A stretch of 64,000 bases of DNA from CAZUMH01 sp964621645 (GTDB taxonomy: Bacteria > Zhuqueibacterota > QNDG01 > JAGLOF01). Each line of letters starts with the position of its first letter. The first letter of the stretch is position 1. The translations under genes were made by a program, and so were the position numbers. Below the pieces are notes generated by a model. It was not told the origin of the DNA. It worked only from the letters and a program-made list of their open reading frames with translations, and ran no database searches. Below are positions 63,309 to 64,000 of this stretch, piece by piece. The stretch lies in assembly GCA_964621645.1 (NCBI GenBank), contig CAZUMH010000002.1, forward strand, positions 1-64,000. The letters are read 5' to 3'.

Positions 63309-63413
63309 GAGAAAACGTTATAAAATCCGTTTCCCTGAAAAAAATATTTTACAATCTTTCAGGACCTGAACACTTTCCCGGAGGCGTTAATTTTTATAAA
63401 AACAAAATTTCCC

Positions 63414-63442
63414 TTGACATTCCCATAAAAGTTTTGTTTATT
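63414..63442 (+). promoter_or_regulatory. Probable mraZ promoter
   Basis: TTGACA (63414-63419), a 17-base spacer and TTTATT (63437-63442). A perfect -35 with a weaker -10. Transcription would begin at or just before the direct repeats. Confidence 0.6.
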
Positions 63443-63450
63443 TAATCGAA

Positions 63451-63490
63451 TCCCTTGAAATTCTTTAAAATTCTTAGAAATCCCTAAGAA
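63451..63490 (+). repeat. mraZ operator: Four 10-bp direct repeats, probable MraZ operator
   Basis: TCCCTTGAAA, TTCTTTAAAA, TTCTTAGAAA and TCCCTAAGAA follow one another without gaps, with consensus TYCYTWRRAA. A fifth related unit, TCCCATAAAA (63421-63430), lies in the same 10-base phase. MraZ proteins bind three or more 10-bp direct repeats just before their own gene, so these are very likely autoregulatory boxes. Confidence 0.75.
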
Positions 63491-63514
63491 TACAGGAAAT
63501 CTCCGGAGCTCGAT

Positions 63515-64000
63515 ATGCTCTGTTTTACAGGAAAATCCAAATTTACTGTTGATGCGAAACGCAGGGTAAATATTCCCGCTTCCGCTATTCTGGAACTGTA
63601 TAAACAGAGCCAAGAGTACAAGCAGGAGGTCACCGGGGAAGCAGGGAATAATGAGATAAAAGAGAGTGAGGCGATCAAGAAGTTCAAGGAGTCGGCCATT
63701 ATTTTTCATCTTACCAGGGGGCCGAACGACTGTCTCTTCGTCTATCCCCGGGAAGTATTCATGGAAAAGGCGGCACGGCTCAGCGCTCACTTCGGATCCC
63801 GCGGCACCGATGATGAAGCACGGCGATATTTTCTGGAAACGATGGCGGATGCGCATCCAGTGCGCTGTGATCAACAGGGCAGGGTAACCGTTCCGCAAGA
63901 ACACCTCGATTACGCGAAAATCAGTGATCAGGTTCTGGTTGTCGGCGCTTTTGATCACCTGGAAATATGGTCCCCGGACGTATATGGGGCCTTTATCTCC
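63515..64000 (+). CDS. mraZ: Transcriptional regulator MraZ (partial, runs off the window)
   Basis: 162 residues are visible from ATG 63515 (GGAG at 63505-63508); the 3' end lies beyond the window. Two AbrB-like half-domains are seen: KSKFTVDAKRRVNIPASA and, near residue 125, VRCDQQGRVTVPQEHLDYA with VLVVGAFDHLEIWSPDVY. MraZ represses the dcw operon, including itself. Between the first domain strands there is a charged insertion of about 25-30 residues (around residues 30-60) not found in Escherichia coli MraZ. The division and cell-wall cluster is expected next. Confidence 0.92.
   Translation, partial: MLCFTGKSKFTVDAKRRVNIPASAILELYKQSQEYKQEVTGEAGNNEIKESEAIKKFKESAIIFHLTRGPNDCLFVYPREVFMEKAARLSAHFGSRGTDDEARRYFLETMADAHPVRCDQQGRVTVPQEHLDYAKISDQVLVVGAFDHLEIWSPDVYGAFIS

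Noticed and set aside
63359..63958. 199-codon reverse open frame
   Set aside because: Antisense to mraZ and its operator repeats.
1..64000. CRISPR arrays, tRNA or rRNA genes, insertion sequences, prophage
   Set aside because: No spacer-repeat pattern, cloverleaf, rRNA segment, transposase, integrase or phage structural gene was recognised by reading.

Overview
The window is a gene-dense, roughly half-GC stretch of a Gram-negative bacterial chromosome. The first gene ends in an Asn-Tyr-Pro-Asn-Pro-Phe FlgD-like Ig sorting tail of the kind common in the Fibrobacteres-Chlorobi-Bacteroidetes superphylum and allied candidate phyla (Calditrichota, Marinimicrobia, KSB1, Zixibacteria and similar). 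Many chemosensory and secretin genes look deltaproteobacteria-like. I place it in an FCB-allied lineage by inference only. No tRNA, rRNA, CRISPR array, insertion sequence or phage gene was seen.

Layout. (1) 1-19050: end of a secreted protein, then a long same-strand type IV pilus / type II secretion hybrid locus: prepilin peptidase, a CheY-like receiver, PilB/GspE, PilC/GspF, a major pilin, three pseudopilins, a PilX/GspK-like protein, a PilM-PilN fusion, PilO, a giant Ig-repeat protein, an outer-membrane beta-barrel-like protein, a PilP/GspC-like protein, the secretin and PilT, closed by a clear intrinsic terminator. (2) 19148-22540: a thiol-redox operon (trxB, ArsR-type repressor, trxA, DUF6132, FmdB-like zinc ribbon) with an operator-like inverted repeat on the promoter, then an OsmC-like protein and a nitrilase-family amidase. 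(3) 22780-36463: a chemosensory cluster behind a convincing sigma-54 promoter: receiver, CheW, CheR-TPR, CheW, MCP, lone Hpt, CheA with receiver, CheB, a 1302-residue four-receiver hybrid kinase and a receiver joined to a degenerate kinase-like tail. No flagellar genes are present, so control of pili or another function is more likely than swimming. (4) 37054-44820: one RND adaptor and two RND pumps. (5) 44936-52093: a reverse-strand receiver, clpB with a structured leader, a lipoprotein apparently starting at AUA, a membrane protein of unknown function, a Cdd1-like HhH protein and an MgtC/DUF4010 protein. (6) 57431-52124 (reverse): miaB, lapA, lapB, a TPR-SPOR protein, a small unknown and a radical SAM protein. 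(7) 63215-57568 (reverse): a tightly overlapping cassette of a lysine 2,3-aminomutase-like radical SAM enzyme (frameshifted as read), two different ATP-grasp ligases, a GNAT-histone-deacetylase-like fusion and a second GNAT. (8) 63451-64000: mraZ, the usual first gene of the division and cell-wall cluster, preceded by four 10-bp direct repeats and running off the window.

The best candidate for an undescribed system is region 7: an aminomutase, two peptide-bond-type ligases, two acetyltransferases and a deacetylase, all translationally coupled. This looks like a small pathway making or modifying an amino-acid-derived metabolite, perhaps from beta-lysine. Other notable points are a Glu in place of the phospho-acceptor Asp in one receiver of the big hybrid kinase, a two-domain super-repeat in the Ig protein, and the apparent AUA start.
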